Positions 8,701 through 16,401 are shown, counted from the first letter of the stretch. The stretch: DNA of 33,464 nt from an uncultured Lentisphaerota bacterium (GCA_903912445.1 CAIWHP010000206.1:1-33464); one strand, 5' to 3'. Made by a program: numbers and translations. The notes: a model not told the origin generated them from the sequence alone.

Positions 8701-9105
8701 GACTGCACCTCATTCTTTGAGCTGCCGTTCCCCTGCGCGGTCCGCAGCCACTATACAGGCTCTTCCGGCAGCGCCCGTCGATGCGACGCTCAACCCCAAA
8801 AAAGGGACCGCCCTTTCCCGCCGGGCGCCACGCCGCCGTCCGCCCGGAAGCTGCGCAGTATAGGAAGGCCCGGTGGTCTGGCCAGCTTATACTGAGCGTC
8901 GTGCGCCAGGCTGCGCAGCTTGGTCGCCCTCGATCTGTACTCACGGGAACAGACGGCGACCTCCGTCCACCGACATTTCTTGCACGACATTCTTGACGCA
9001 GCGCGGGCATTGTGGTTACTGGGTTTCTGATCTCAAGTTGAGCTGTGTGGCTGGGCGCGCCCGCGGGCGGCAGACCATCCGGGCTTGAGCAGTAGAAGGG
9101 CTGAT
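8701..9105. other. Divergent intergenic region without a gene
   Basis: About 400 bases separate the GTG start at 8700 (-) from the ATG at 9106 (+). Open frames here are short and lack ribosome sites or family signals. It must hold the promoters for both directions. Candidates are weak: TATAGT at 8750-8755 on the minus strand, and TTGACG around 8993-8998 on the plus strand with no good -10. Confidence 0.5.
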
Positions 9106-9849
9106 ATGAAAATAAATACACGCATCGCCGGCCTCCTCGCATTCGTCGCCGTGGCACAACTCCTCACCATCCCGGTGCGGGCGCAAGAGGTGGAACCGGG
9201 TTTCAAGAGCCTGTTCAACGGCCAGGACCTCACCGGCTGGGTGGGGCGCACCAACCACTGGTCCGTGCAGGACGGCTTCATCACCGGCATCACCAGCCTG
9301 GATAATCCCGCGAAGGGCAACAATTTCCTCATCGCCCGGGACGGCGCGAAGGATCTGGTCGTGGACGATTTCGAGCTGCGCCTCTCCTATCGCTTCTCCA
9401 GCGCCTGGGGCAACTCCGGCATCCAGTACCGCAGCGCGGGCTTCGAAAATTGCGTCGTGCGCGGCTACCAGGCCGACATGGAAGCCGGCCCGACCCACAG
9501 CGGCATCCTGTATGAAGAAGGCGGCCGCGGCATCCTCGCCAAGCGCGGCGAAAAGGTCATCATCCGCGACAATGCCGACAAGCCCGGCAAGCACAAGGTG
9601 GAGGTCGTGGGCAGCCTCGGCGACACGAAGGAAATCCAGGCCGGCATCAAGTCCGGTGACTGGAACGATTATGTCGTGATCGTCAAAGGAAACCATCTCC
9701 AGCATTTCATCAACGGCAGGCAGACGGTGGACGTCATCGACGAGCAGGCCAGCAAGGCGGTCAAGTCCGGCATCCTCGCGCTGCAGATCCATGCCGGCCA
9801 GCCGATGAAAATCCAGTTCAAGAACATCCGGATCAAACCGCTGCACTGA
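9106..9849 (+). CDS. Secreted DUF1080 (3-keto-disaccharide hydrolase-like) protein
   Basis: A 247-aa protein with a signal peptide (IAGLLAFVAVAQLLTIPVRAQ) followed by one DUF1080 domain, a concanavalin-like jelly-roll. Diagnostic stretches are FKSLFNGQDLTGWVG, HWSVQDGFITG, DDFELRLSYRFS, NSGIQYRS, GYQADMEAGPTHSGILYEEG and the closing GILALQIHAGQPMKIQFKNI. The family is very abundant in PVC bacteria, and some members cleave 3-keto-glycosides. Substrate and activity are not evident here. The start at 9106 has GAAGGG five bases upstream and gives an intact signal peptide. It stands alone, with a repeat patch directly downstream. Confidence 0.92.
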   Translation: MKINTRIAGLLAFVAVAQLLTIPVRAQEVEPGFKSLFNGQDLTGWVGRTNHWSVQDGFITGITSLDNPAKGNNFLIARDGAKDLVVDDFELRLSYRFSSAWGNSGIQYRSAGFENCVVRGYQADMEAGPTHSGILYEEGGRGILAKRGEKVIIRDNADKPGKHKVEVVGSLGDTKEIQAGIKSGDWNDYVVIVKGNHLQHFINGRQTVDVIDEQASKAVKSGILALQIHAGQPMKIQFKNIRIKPLH

Positions 9850-9865
9850 GTCGAGCGGAAGAGCA

Positions 9866-10083
9866 TAAACCGCCAAGGCGCCAAGAACGCCAAGGCCGGA
9901 GGAGCAGCAACCAAGGCAGCTTGAATGAGGCAAGCAGGAAGGCAGGAAAAGCATACAAGCCTCGCCGTTCCTGTTTTTCTGATTTCCTCATGGATAATCC
10001 GGAAAAAAGCTGTGTGCTCCGTGAAGTCTGCGGATGACTCGTTCCGCTCCGTGCTTGTCCGTGTTGATCCGTGGCTGCTTCTG
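9866..10083. repeat. Patch of dispersed intergenic repeats
   Basis: Several short motifs of kinds seen as dispersed repeats in PVC and related genomes lie end to end. One is a CCAAG unit repeated as GCCAAGGCGCCAAGAACGCC (9872-9891). Another is a GCAGGAAGGCAGGAAAAG segment (about 9934-9951) with a partner TTCCTGTTTTTCTGATTTCC (9968-9987). A third is the TCCGTG series GTCCGTGTTGATCCGTGG (10058-10075), preceded by related GTGCTCCGTGAAGTCTGCGG units. Read on the minus strand the last gives the peptide PRINTDKHG, a common spurious translation of this repeat. The stretch holds no gene. Confidence 0.6.
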
Positions 10084-10094
10084 CGCCGCCGGCA

Positions 10095-10505
10095 TCAAAC
10101 GCCGTATTTCTTGCGGAGGTACTCGTAGGCCGCGTTGATGTCCTTCATCTCCCGCTCCGCCACCGCCCGCAGCTTGGGGCCGAGATGATGGACCTGGTCC
10201 GGGTGGTATTGCCGCGAAAGCTCGCGCCAGCGCCGCTTGAGGTCCTCCGGCGTGATGTTGCCGGCGAGGCCCAGGATCTTCTTGTACTTTTCTTCCAAGG
10301 CGGCGGCCGAATATTCCAGCACCGGCGGGCGGTCCTGCGGCCGGCGCGCGCCCCAGCCTGCACCGCCCGCGCCGCCCACCATACGGCCCAGCTTGTGCGC
10401 CAGCCCGCCGGCGCCGCGCTTCACCCACGCAGCCGGGAGCAGGAACAGCAGCAAGGCCACAAGCACCAGCAGGCCCGGAATCGAAAAAAAGGCTAATGAA
10501 ATCAT
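10095..10505 (-). CDS. Membrane-anchored J-domain (DnaJ-like) protein
   Basis: A 136-aa protein. An N-terminal membrane segment (FFSIPGLLVLVALLLFLLPAAW, about residues 6-27) is followed by a Gly/Arg-rich linker and a C-terminal J domain (about 71-136) with the essential HPD motif at 101-103 (RQYHPDQVHHL) and a proper helix IV (INAAYEYLRKKY). J domains stimulate the ATPase of DnaK-type chaperones, so this one would recruit DnaK to the membrane. The layout resembles the DjlA/TerB-like and short type III J proteins, without a TerB domain. The ATG at 10505 has only a weak ribosome site. The stop codon lies 11 bases from the repeat patch. Confidence 0.85.
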   Translation of the reverse strand: MISLAFFSIPGLLVLVALLLFLLPAAWVKRGAGGLAHKLGRMVGGAGGAGWGARRPQDRPPVLEYSAAALEEKYKKILGLAGNITPEDLKRRWRELSRQYHPDQVHHLGPKLRAVAEREMKDINAAYEYLRKKYGV

Positions 10506-10948
10506 AGGTCGCTACGTTTTTCGGCGGCGATGATGATTTGGCACAGGCTAAACGTCAAGGCTGCGGCCGCGTTCCGCGGGGTTTGTACCGCCGACCGTTT
10601 TGCGGCGGGTGCGCCCTCTGTATGGCAAACCATCAGGATTTTCCCTGACAGAATTTCCGGAAGGTTGGACGTGTATCGAACAAGAGCATCTCGCGGAGCG
10701 AGAGGCCTACTATCTCGGCGGCAGCAAACACAAACCTCTCCGGCCGCTTGCCCGGCTTTTCGAAGGGCAACGGCGCGGGGCTTGACTTCGCCGCACAGAT
10801 CGCGAGAATCTGCGCGAATTTTTCGGCGTCGGCGTGCCTGCTTCAAGCCCTGCACTCCAACGGCTGCGCGCCAGCGGAGTTTGGCGCGGCGCAGCGCGCG
10901 GTTGCGACCGTTTCCGGGAAACCTTCAAGGGAAAGCATTGCTATCATT
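10506..10948. other. Intergenic region without a gene
   Basis: About 440 bases between divergent J-domain and acetate-transporter genes. Open frames here have no family signal. Two short perfect hairpins are present: TCTCGC/GCGAGA at 10689-10703 and GCGCCA/TGGCGC at 10868-10887. No convincing promoter is seen. Confidence 0.5.
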
Positions 10949-11500
10949 ATGGAAAAATACGCCAATCCTGCGCCGCTCGGTCTGATGGGTTTTGGGATGA
11001 CCACCGTGCTGCTGAACATCCACAACGCCGGGTTCTTCCCGGTCAGCGCCATGATCCTGGCGATGGGCTGCTTCTACGGCGGCATCGCCCAGATCATCGC
11101 CGGCATCCTCGAATTCAAGAAGGGCAACACCTTCGGCATGACCGCCTTCATTTCCTACGGCGCGTTCTGGCTGACGCTCGTCGGCCTGCTGGTGCTGCCC
11201 AAGCTCGGCTGGGCCGAGAAGACGCCCGAGGCGTTCATGGGCTGGTACCTGTTCATGTGGGGCGTCTTCACCTTCTTCATGTGGATCGGGACGCTGAAGG
11301 GCAACAAGGCCCTGCAGTTCGTGTTCCTCTCGTTGACGGTCCTGTTTGCCCTGCTCGCCTGCCGCGACTGGTTCGAGAGCGCGCTGATCGGGAAGATCGC
11401 CGGCTGGGAGGGCATCGTCTGCGGCGCCAGCGCCATCTACCTGGCGATGGCCGAAGTGCTCAACGAGAAGTACGGGAAGATTGTCCTGCCCATCGGCTGA
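10949..11500 (+). CDS. satP: Acetate uptake transporter, GPR1/FUN34/YaaH (SatP) family
   Basis: A 183-aa polytopic protein with six hydrophobic helices. The N-terminal signature [18 protein letters not shown] identifies the acetate/succinate uptake family (SatP/YaaH), as do [20 protein letters not shown] and FISYGAFWL. It would sit in the inner membrane and import acetate or succinate with protons, or act as a channel-like uptake system. Length matches the bacterial family. The start is the ATG at 10949, because it gives the usual N-terminus; longer in-frame extensions to 10748 lack homology. The ribosome site is weak (AAGGGAAAG lies some 15 bases away). It converges on aat with a 30-base gap. 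Confidence 0.92.
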   Translation: MEKYANPAPLGLMGFGMTTVLLNIHNAGFFPVSAMILAMGCFYGGIAQIIAGILEFKKGNTFGMTAFISYGAFWLTLVGLLVLPKLGWAEKTPEAFMGWYLFMWGVFTFFMWIGTLKGNKALQFVFLSLTVLFALLACRDWFESALIGKIAGWEGIVCGASAIYLAMAEVLNEKYGKIVLPIG

Positions 11501-11530
11501 GCCGTCCGGTTGCCACGGGCACGGCGCACG

Positions 11531-12205
11531 CTAAAACGTGCAGGACAAGGTGACCGCCTGGGCTAGGCGTGCCAGGTAGACGTCCCGCGGCAGCAGCACG
11601 CCGCCCAGCCGGCGGGTGATGGGCGTGAGCATCTGCGTGTCGCACAGCGCGAAGCCGCGCCGCCGCAAGCGCTCGATCAGGAACGCCAGCGCCACCTTGG
11701 AGGCGTTGTCCTCGCGATGAAACATCGACTCGCCGGCAAAGAAGCCGCCGAGCGCCACCCCGTAGAGGCCGCCCACGAGCCGTCCTTCCCGCCAGCACTC
11801 CACGCTGTGGGCGTGGCCGGCCCGGTGCAGATTCACATAGGCCTCCACAAACGCCGGGCTGATCCATGTGGTGTAACGCTCAAGCGCAGGTTCTGCACAG
11901 CCCTCCATAACCGCGCGGAACGCCTGGTCCACCGTGACCGTGAAGGTCCCGCGCTTGAGCACGCGCTGCAGGCTGCGCGGCACATGGAAGCGGTCGAGCT
12001 CAAAGATGGCGCGAGGATCGGGCGACCACCAGGTGACCGGGTCATCGGTCCACGGGAAAATGCCGCTGCGATAGGCGAGCAAAAGCCTGGGCACGGAGAG
12101 CTCGCCGCCGACGGCCAGCAGCCCGTTGTCATCGCCGGAACTTGGCGCGCCGCGCGGGTCCGGAAACCACAGGCGCTCATCCAGGATGGCCGGGCTGACG
12201 TTCAT
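11531..12205 (-). CDS. aat: Leucyl/phenylalanyl-tRNA--protein transferase
   Basis: A 224-aa enzyme that moves Leu or Phe from charged tRNA onto proteins starting with Arg or Lys, creating N-degrons read by ClpS. Family blocks are all present: WFPDPR at the start, GLLAVGGELSVPRLLLAYRS, GIFPWTDD, WWSPDPRAIF, HSVECWREGRLVGGLYGVAL, FAGESMFHREDNASKVAL and the late CDTQMLTP. The usual DCQ is DTQ here and the following TxHLxSLG is TPITRRLGG, a modest divergence at the end of the active-site region. It starts three bases after the DUF2017 stop codon, so it is the third gene of the clpS operon. Length is typical. Confidence 0.96.
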   Translation of the reverse strand: MNVSPAILDERLWFPDPRGAPSSGDDNGLLAVGGELSVPRLLLAYRSGIFPWTDDPVTWWSPDPRAIFELDRFHVPRSLQRVLKRGTFTVTVDQAFRAVMEGCAEPALERYTTWISPAFVEAYVNLHRAGHAHSVECWREGRLVGGLYGVALGGFFAGESMFHREDNASKVALAFLIERLRRRGFALCDTQMLTPITRRLGGVLLPRDVYLARLAQAVTLSCTF

Positions 12206-12208
12206 CGC

Positions 12209-12712
12209 TCAATCCACCGACTCTTCCGGCAGAGCCTCATCCCCGTCGCTCCCATGCAGCGCGCGCAGCAGGTAGGTTTCAAACATGAGCGCCGTCTCCA
12301 TCAACAGGTGATACCCGGCGGCGGTTCCGTCCGCATCCTCCGGCATCGCCGTCTCCTCCGGGCAGCCCAAGTGGACCCAGCACCCAACCCGCACATCGTT
12401 CAAGGCCTGCAGCAACCACTCGATCTCCGCGCCCTGCAAGGTGAGCAGATACTTGTCGCCGTCGCCGCTGAAGCGCCGCCCCGGCCCCAGCAGTTCCTGC
12501 ACCTTGAGGCGCAGCGCCTGTTGCTGCGCCAGCATGGCCTCCTCGAGCAATGCCTGATCTCCCGACCGCGGCCCGGTTTCCGCGTCGCGCGCCATCCGAT
12601 GATGGGCCGGCGGCGTCAGCGGATAATGCCGCAGCACCTCCTCCAGCTCGACGCGCTCGATCCACTCCAACTCGAAGGTGAACGCATCCGTTACTTGGCG
12701 GAGCACTCTCAT
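12209..12712 (-). CDS. DUF2017-family protein linked to clpS
   Basis: A 167-aa, acidic, mostly helical protein. The start MRVLRQVTDAFTFELEWIE, the conserved internal GPGRRFSGDGDKYLLTL, and the closing WLLQALNDVRVGCWVHLG followed by a helical MLMETALMFETYLLRAL-like segment match the DUF2017 family known from the clpS neighbourhood of actinobacteria. Its start codon overlaps the clpS stop (ATGA at 12709-12712), which implies translational coupling and stoichiometric production. It has no signal peptide and no catalytic motif I can see. Position between clpS and aat suggests an accessory role in N-degron handling, for example with ClpS, the Clp ATPase or Aat. That role is inference. Confidence 0.8.
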   Translation of the reverse strand: MRVLRQVTDAFTFELEWIERVELEEVLRHYPLTPPAHHRMARDAETGPRSGDQALLEEAMLAQQQALRLKVQELLGPGRRFSGDGDKYLLTLQGAEIEWLLQALNDVRVGCWVHLGCPEETAMPEDADGTAAGYHLLMETALMFETYLLRALHGSDGDEALPEESVD

Positions 12713-13023
12713 TCCCCGGCGCGCTCCATGGTCGCATGCAGCCCATACGCCTGCAGCTGGTGTACGTAAAATTCGGCCCGTTCCAGCGTCTCCCGCTTCA
12801 GCACGCTTTTGCCCTCGCGATGCACCTGGAGCATGTGGAACTCGGCCTTGTTCCGGGGCCAGCCGAAAACTTTCATGAAGACGTGGGTGACAAACGTCGT
12901 CAGGTTCACCGGATCGTTCCAGCAGATGACCAGCCAGCCGGGCTCTTTTTGCCCGTTCGTCTTCGTCGCCTGGCCCTGCTTGAGGTCCGGCAGCGCCACT
13001 GTCCCCGCGTGCGTGCTCACCAT
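12709..13023 (-). CDS. clpS: ClpS, N-degron adaptor of the Clp protease
   Basis: A 104-aa adaptor that hands proteins with N-degrons to ClpAP or ClpCP. After a flexible 28-residue tail, the core reads LVICWNDPVNLTTFV (31-45), MLQVHREGKS (64-73) and LQAYGLHATME (90-100). The Asn36, Asp37 and His68 positions that hold the substrate's alpha-amino group are kept. The E. coli gatekeeper Met40 corresponds to Thr42 here, and the following acidic position is Pro38. The NDPVN form and the AYGL ending resemble actinobacterial ClpS. The ATG at 13023 has GGAGG only two bases upstream; the next codon, GTG, would have better spacing and could be the true start. It is the first gene of the clpS-DUF2017-aat operon. 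Confidence 0.92.
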   Translation of the reverse strand: MVSTHAGTVALPDLKQGQATKTNGQKEPGWLVICWNDPVNLTTFVTHVFMKVFGWPRNKAEFHMLQVHREGKSVLKRETLERAEFYVHQLQAYGLHATMERAGE

Positions 13024-13153
13024 GTCCTCCGTCGGTAGCCGCCGGATACCGGCGCCCCGCCAACCGTCCCAAATTTTCCGGATGTTTCCATTCGACCGTA
13101 TCGCTGTCAACGATAGTACTACACAACCCGACATCATCAGAAAATAAACCGGG

Positions 13154-13181
13154 CAGCCTGCCGTTGTAAGGCGACAGGCTG
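13154..13181. other. Hairpin in the region upstream of the 13271 operon
   Basis: CAGCCTG (13154-13160) pairs with CAGGCTG (13175-13181) around a 14-base loop. It lies between the divergent clpS and 13271 operons and directly precedes the two palindromic elements. It may belong to the 5' leader or a regulator site. Confidence 0.35.
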
Positions 13182-13183
13182 AT

Positions 13184-13200
13184 GTTCCAAGGGTTGGAAC
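13184..13200. promoter_or_regulatory. TTCCA-N5-TGGAA palindromic element, copy 2
   Basis: GTTCCA (13184-13189) and TGGAAC (13195-13200) are perfect inverted halves around AGGGT. The same half-sites and spacer length as copies 1 and 3 argue for a defined element. An alternative fold (AGGGTT with AACCCT, 13190-13203) overlaps it. The centre lies 32 bp from copy 3, about three helical turns. Confidence 0.5.
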
Positions 13201-13215
13201 CCTGGCAGCATGGTT

Positions 13216-13232
13216 TTTCCAGACCTTGGAAA
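13216..13232. promoter_or_regulatory. TTCCA-N5-TGGAA palindromic element, copy 3
   Basis: TTTCCA (13216-13221) and TGGAAA (13227-13232) flank GACCT, the same spacer as in copy 1. It lies 38 bases before the ATG at 13271, where a promoter or operator would be expected. Two adjacent sites in phase on the helix suit cooperative protein binding. Confidence 0.5.
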
Positions 13233-13270
13233 CTGACGATGACCGGACAACAAACGCAGCACGGAGTCCC

Positions 13271-13903
13271 ATGAAACAGACGCTCCCGATGATCATCACC
13301 CTCCTGCTGCTGGCCCCGCCGGCCGCGCTCAACGCCGCGGAAAGCGCCCCCCGCCCGCCGGCCATCCTGCTGGAAGAGAAGTTTGACGCGCCGCTATCCA
13401 AAGATTGGTTTTGGGGACTGGGCACCTGGACGGCCACGAACGGCGTGCTGCGCGGGTTCGAATCCGGCCCGCGCCGGCATGGGCCGGTGAAGATGCGGAA
13501 GCTTCCGCTGCACGATGCCGTGGTCGAGTGCGAGTTCCGCCTCGAGGGCAAAGCGACGTTCGCAGGCATCATCTTCAACGGCTCGCAGGAGCGCGGCCAT
13601 CTCTTCCATCTCGTGATGGGCAAGGACCAGCTCCGCATCCTCGCGCATCCGAAGAAAGGCGAGACGCTCGAACTGCTCAAGCAACCCTTCGCCCTCAAAA
13701 CCGGCACATGGCACCGCGTAAACATGCAGCTCAAAGGACCTGCGCTCAAGGCCACGGTGAACGGCAAGGTGTTCGCCGCCCAGTCCCCGGCAATCGCCGA
13801 GGAAAAGCTCACGTTCGGCCTCGGCGGCGATTCCGGGGGCGCCGCGGGCGAAAAGGCCGGGACGCTGGAGTTCCGGAACCTGAAGATCAGCAGCCTGCCA
13901 TGA
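13271..13903 (+). CDS. Secreted LamG/DUF1080-like jelly-roll protein
   Basis: A 210-aa protein with a signal peptide (PMIITLLLLAPPAALNAAES) and one concanavalin-like fold related to the 3-keto-disaccharide hydrolase/LamG group: LLEEKFDAPLSKDWFWGLG, WTATNGVLRGFES, AVVECEFRLEG, AGIIFNGS, WHRVNMQLKG and LEFRNLKISSLP. It is probably a periplasmic or surface sugar-binding or sugar-cleaving protein. The ATG at 13271 has GGAG five bases upstream. Its TGA overlaps the ATG of the next gene (ATGA, 13900-13903), so the two are translationally coupled. Two palindromic elements precede it. No catalytic residues can be assigned. Confidence 0.85.
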   Translation: MKQTLPMIITLLLLAPPAALNAAESAPRPPAILLEEKFDAPLSKDWFWGLGTWTATNGVLRGFESGPRRHGPVKMRKLPLHDAVVECEFRLEGKATFAGIIFNGSQERGHLFHLVMGKDQLRILAHPKKGETLELLKQPFALKTGTWHRVNMQLKGPALKATVNGKVFAAQSPAIAEEKLTFGLGGDSGGAAGEKAGTLEFRNLKISSLP

Positions 13904-16209
13904 GCACCCGCCTGACCATCATTGCCCTGCTGCTTGCACCGCTGGCGACGCTGCAGGCCGCCGGTCCGGCGGCAACCCCCGCCCCGGCGCAGCCCGGGGA
14001 GCGCGCGACCAGCCTCATCGATCCGACACCATCCGCCTACCGGGCGTATTTCATCCGCCAGCTCGATGCGCTGCGGGCGAAACATTTCCGCACCGACGAC
14101 GCCTTCCTGCGCGGTTCTGCGGACCACATCCATGTCGCCGCGCTCGCCGCCGCCTGCGAGCTGCGCGCGTGGCAATGGACGCGCGACGAGCGCTATGCGC
14201 GCTCCGCCGTGGCACGGCTGCGGCTCATCGCGGCCAAGGAGGATGCGCCCCGGGAGGTGGACTTCTTCACGCCGTTCCCGCTCGCGTTCGCGTGGCGCGC
14301 GGTGACGGAGGGCCAGCTTGCGGACCCGGCGCTGACCGCGGCGCTGGAAAAGTTCGTCGCGCAACGGATCCGGCCGCGCGACTTCACCGCCCTCAACAAC
14401 CAGACCCTGATCCGCGCCTGCGGCCTGGAGCTGGCGGCCCAGGTCTGGCCCGCGCTGCCGCAGGCCCGCTCGTGGCACGCCTATGCGCTGACGATCGGCG
14501 CCCTGCTGGAAAAGATCGAGGACATCCCGGAAAACGCGCCCACCTACAATGCGCTCGATCTGGTCGGCACCTGGCTGCTGGCGGACCTGCTCAAGCAACC
14601 CGGCCTCACGGCCAAGCCGGGCATCGCGGCGATGTACCGGCGCTATCGCGATCAAGTCAGCCCGCTCGGCTTCATCGCGCCCTATGGCGACTCCGGCGCC
14701 GCCTCGCGCCCGCCGGACCCCGACTGGCCGATGCATTCGCCGTGGGCGCATTACGTCGCCGCCTTTGAGCGTGCTGCTCATGAGTATCGTGACCCCACCC
14801 TGCGCTGGGCGGCGCTCCGCCTGGTGCAAACCGGTGTGCGCCACATGCCCTTGAGTGACAGCTACACGGACATCGAGCCGCTCTTTTACTTCAGCTTTGC
14901 CGCGGACTGGACGGAGACACAGCTCCATCCCCAGCCGCCGGCGGCGGGCGCACAGGTGCTCACGCGCCGCGACGAGCACAGCACCAACGCCCTCGACAAA
15001 TTGATCCTGGCCCCGTCGCGCCAGCCCGGCGTGCCGTTCGCGCTGGTGGACTTGTATAGCCGCGGCGCGCACGGTCACGTGAACCAGCACGGGGCAGTCA
15101 CCTATTTCGAATTTCGCGACACGCCGCTGCTCACCGCGCTCGGCTACAACAACCGCGAGCCGGCACAGGCGAATCTCGTGTTCCTGGCCCCGGCGGACGC
15201 CCCGTTCCCGCACATCCCCGGCGGCTTCGTGCCCGGGGTGTGGCAGGAGGCCAGCCTGCCCACAGGGCGGCTGCCGGTATGCGACGAACGCCAGCCCTTC
15301 CTGCGCCGCATCGATAAGCTCAATTTCCGCATCACCGCGGGCCGCCGCGGAGTGGACTTCAGCGCCGCGAACCTCCGCCTCGGGGGAGGCGACCAGCCCG
15401 CGCTCACGCTCGACGCCTTGCGCGAGGCGAAGGGCTGGCGCGGCCACCCCACCCCGGGACCGGAAGGGCTCGTGTGGCGCGTCGCACGGGGCGTGCAATT
15501 CCTGGAGAAGGCGGGTTTTGGCCAAACGTTCGACTGCCGCGCGTATCCGCGGCTGCTGGTGCGCTGGCAGCTCTCGAACAATGACGAGCAGGCGCGCCCC
15601 ATCATTCTCCGCGTCCACGCCGGCACCCGGTCGCTCGACTATCATGTGCAGGCCACGCAGCTCGACCCCACGCTGGTCAGCGCGCAGGCCGCGGAACGCG
15701 ACGGCGTGCATTACGGCACGCTCCGCTACACCGGATGGTTCACGGCCGACACGACGCTGTGCCGGCACATGGCGCTGCTGCCCACCGGCGTGCTGATCGT
15801 CCGCGACACGCTGCTGCCGGGCCCCGCGGCGCGCGGGCTGGTCGCCGGTCCGCTCTGGCACATGGCCGCGACGAACGTCCCGGCCGCGGGGCCGAACTGG
15901 TTCAACAGCGCCGGCGGCAAAAGCGAGCTGCTCACGTGGTTCGCGCCGGCGCCGGCACGCACCTTCGGAACGCAGGCCGTGAAGATCTGGAGCAAGGACA
16001 ACCAGCAGACCGTCTTTGCCCGGCAAGCGCTCCAGCCCGGGCGCGCGGTGACGTTCATCAGCGTGCTCATCCCGCACGACCGCGGCACCGACGCCGCTGC
16101 GCTGGCGCAACAGATCTCCCTCGGCACGCCCCCAGACGACAGCATCTGCATCAAACAAGGGCGTGAGGAACTGCGCATTGATTTCAACAACGGTAGCGGC
16201 CAGCCCTGA
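13900..16209 (+). CDS. Heparinase II/III-like polysaccharide lyase candidate
   Basis: A 769-aa secreted protein (signal LTIIALLLAPLATLQAA). The N-terminal half is helical and reads like an alpha/alpha toroid (AALAAACELRAWQWTRDE, LNNQTLIRACGLELAAQVW, NALDLVGTWLLADLL). The second half is beta-rich with RGAHGHVNQHGAVTYFEF (HGHVNQH at 391-397), comparable to the HxHxD/N block of heparinase II/III-type lyases, then LGYNNREPAQANLV and a long beta-sandwich. It would cleave an acidic polysaccharide in the periplasm or outside. Its start overlaps the stop of the LamG-like gene. The open frame runs back to 13405 within that gene, but the start at 13900 is set by the overlap and the signal peptide. Substrate and exact lyase family are uncertain. 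Confidence 0.78.
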   Translation: MSTRLTIIALLLAPLATLQAAGPAATPAPAQPGERATSLIDPTPSAYRAYFIRQLDALRAKHFRTDDAFLRGSADHIHVAALAAACELRAWQWTRDERYARSAVARLRLIAAKEDAPREVDFFTPFPLAFAWRAVTEGQLADPALTAALEKFVAQRIRPRDFTALNNQTLIRACGLELAAQVWPALPQARSWHAYALTIGALLEKIEDIPENAPTYNALDLVGTWLLADLLKQPGLTAKPGIAAMYRRYRDQVSPLGFIAPYGDSGAASRPPDPDWPMHSPWAHYVAAFERAAHEYRDPTLRWAALRLVQTGVRHMPLSDSYTDIEPLFYFSFAADWTETQLHPQPPAAGAQVLTRRDEHSTNALDKLILAPSRQPGVPFALVDLYSRGAHGHVNQHGAVTYFEFRDTPLLTALGYNNREPAQANLVFLAPADAPFPHIPGGFVPGVWQEASLPTGRLPVCDERQPFLRRIDKLNFRITAGRRGVDFSAANLRLGGGDQPALTLDALREAKGWRGHPTPGPEGLVWRVARGVQFLEKAGFGQTFDCRAYPRLLVRWQLSNNDEQARPIILRVHAGTRSLDYHVQATQLDPTLVSAQAAERDGVHYGTLRYTGWFTADTTLCRHMALLPTGVLIVRDTLLPGPAARGLVAGPLWHMAATNVPAAGPNWFNSAGGKSELLTWFAPAPARTFGTQAVKIWSKDNQQTVFARQALQPGRAVTFISVLIPHDRGTDAAALAQQISLGTPPDDSICIKQGREELRIDFNNGSGQP

Positions 16210-16315
16210 ACCACCACCCCACCCTGCGCAGCTGCACCGCGCTGCTGGCCGCGCCACGCGGGGCAAAACGGGCTGGCACGCAAGGGCGGGCCGTGTTACA
16301 AGCGCGCGCAACCCG

Positions 16316-16401
16316 GCCCGGGTGGTGGAATGGCAGACACAAGGGACTTAAAATCCCTTGACCGAAAGGTCGTGCGGGTTCGATCCCCGCCCCGGGCACC
16401 A
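16316..16401 (+). tRNA. tRNA-Leu(UAA)
   Basis: The acceptor stem GCCCGGG (16316-16322) pairs with CCCGGGC (16391-16397), followed by the discriminator A and an encoded CCA. The anticodon stem AGGGA/TCCCT (16342-16346 and 16354-16358) encloses CTTAAAA with anticodon TAA at 16349-16351. The long class II variable arm GACC-GAAA-GGTC and a GGTTCGATCC T arm confirm leucine. It reads UUA and UUG codons. Confidence 0.97.

Noticed and set aside
6754-8895. A 713-codon plus-strand frame over the 786-aa secreted protein gene
   Set aside because: It has no signal peptide or motif, while the minus-strand frame has a signal peptide, a ribosome site and fits an operon.
9988-10428. Alternative minus-strand frame over the J-domain gene ending in PRINTDKHG
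   Set aside because: The peptide comes from a dispersed intergenic repeat; the neighbouring frame encodes an intact J domain with HPD.
12709-16311. A 1200-codon minus-strand frame that includes ClpS at its end
   Set aside because: Only the last 104 codons are ClpS. The rest is antisense to the heparinase-like and LamG-like genes and passes through the palindromic intergenic region.
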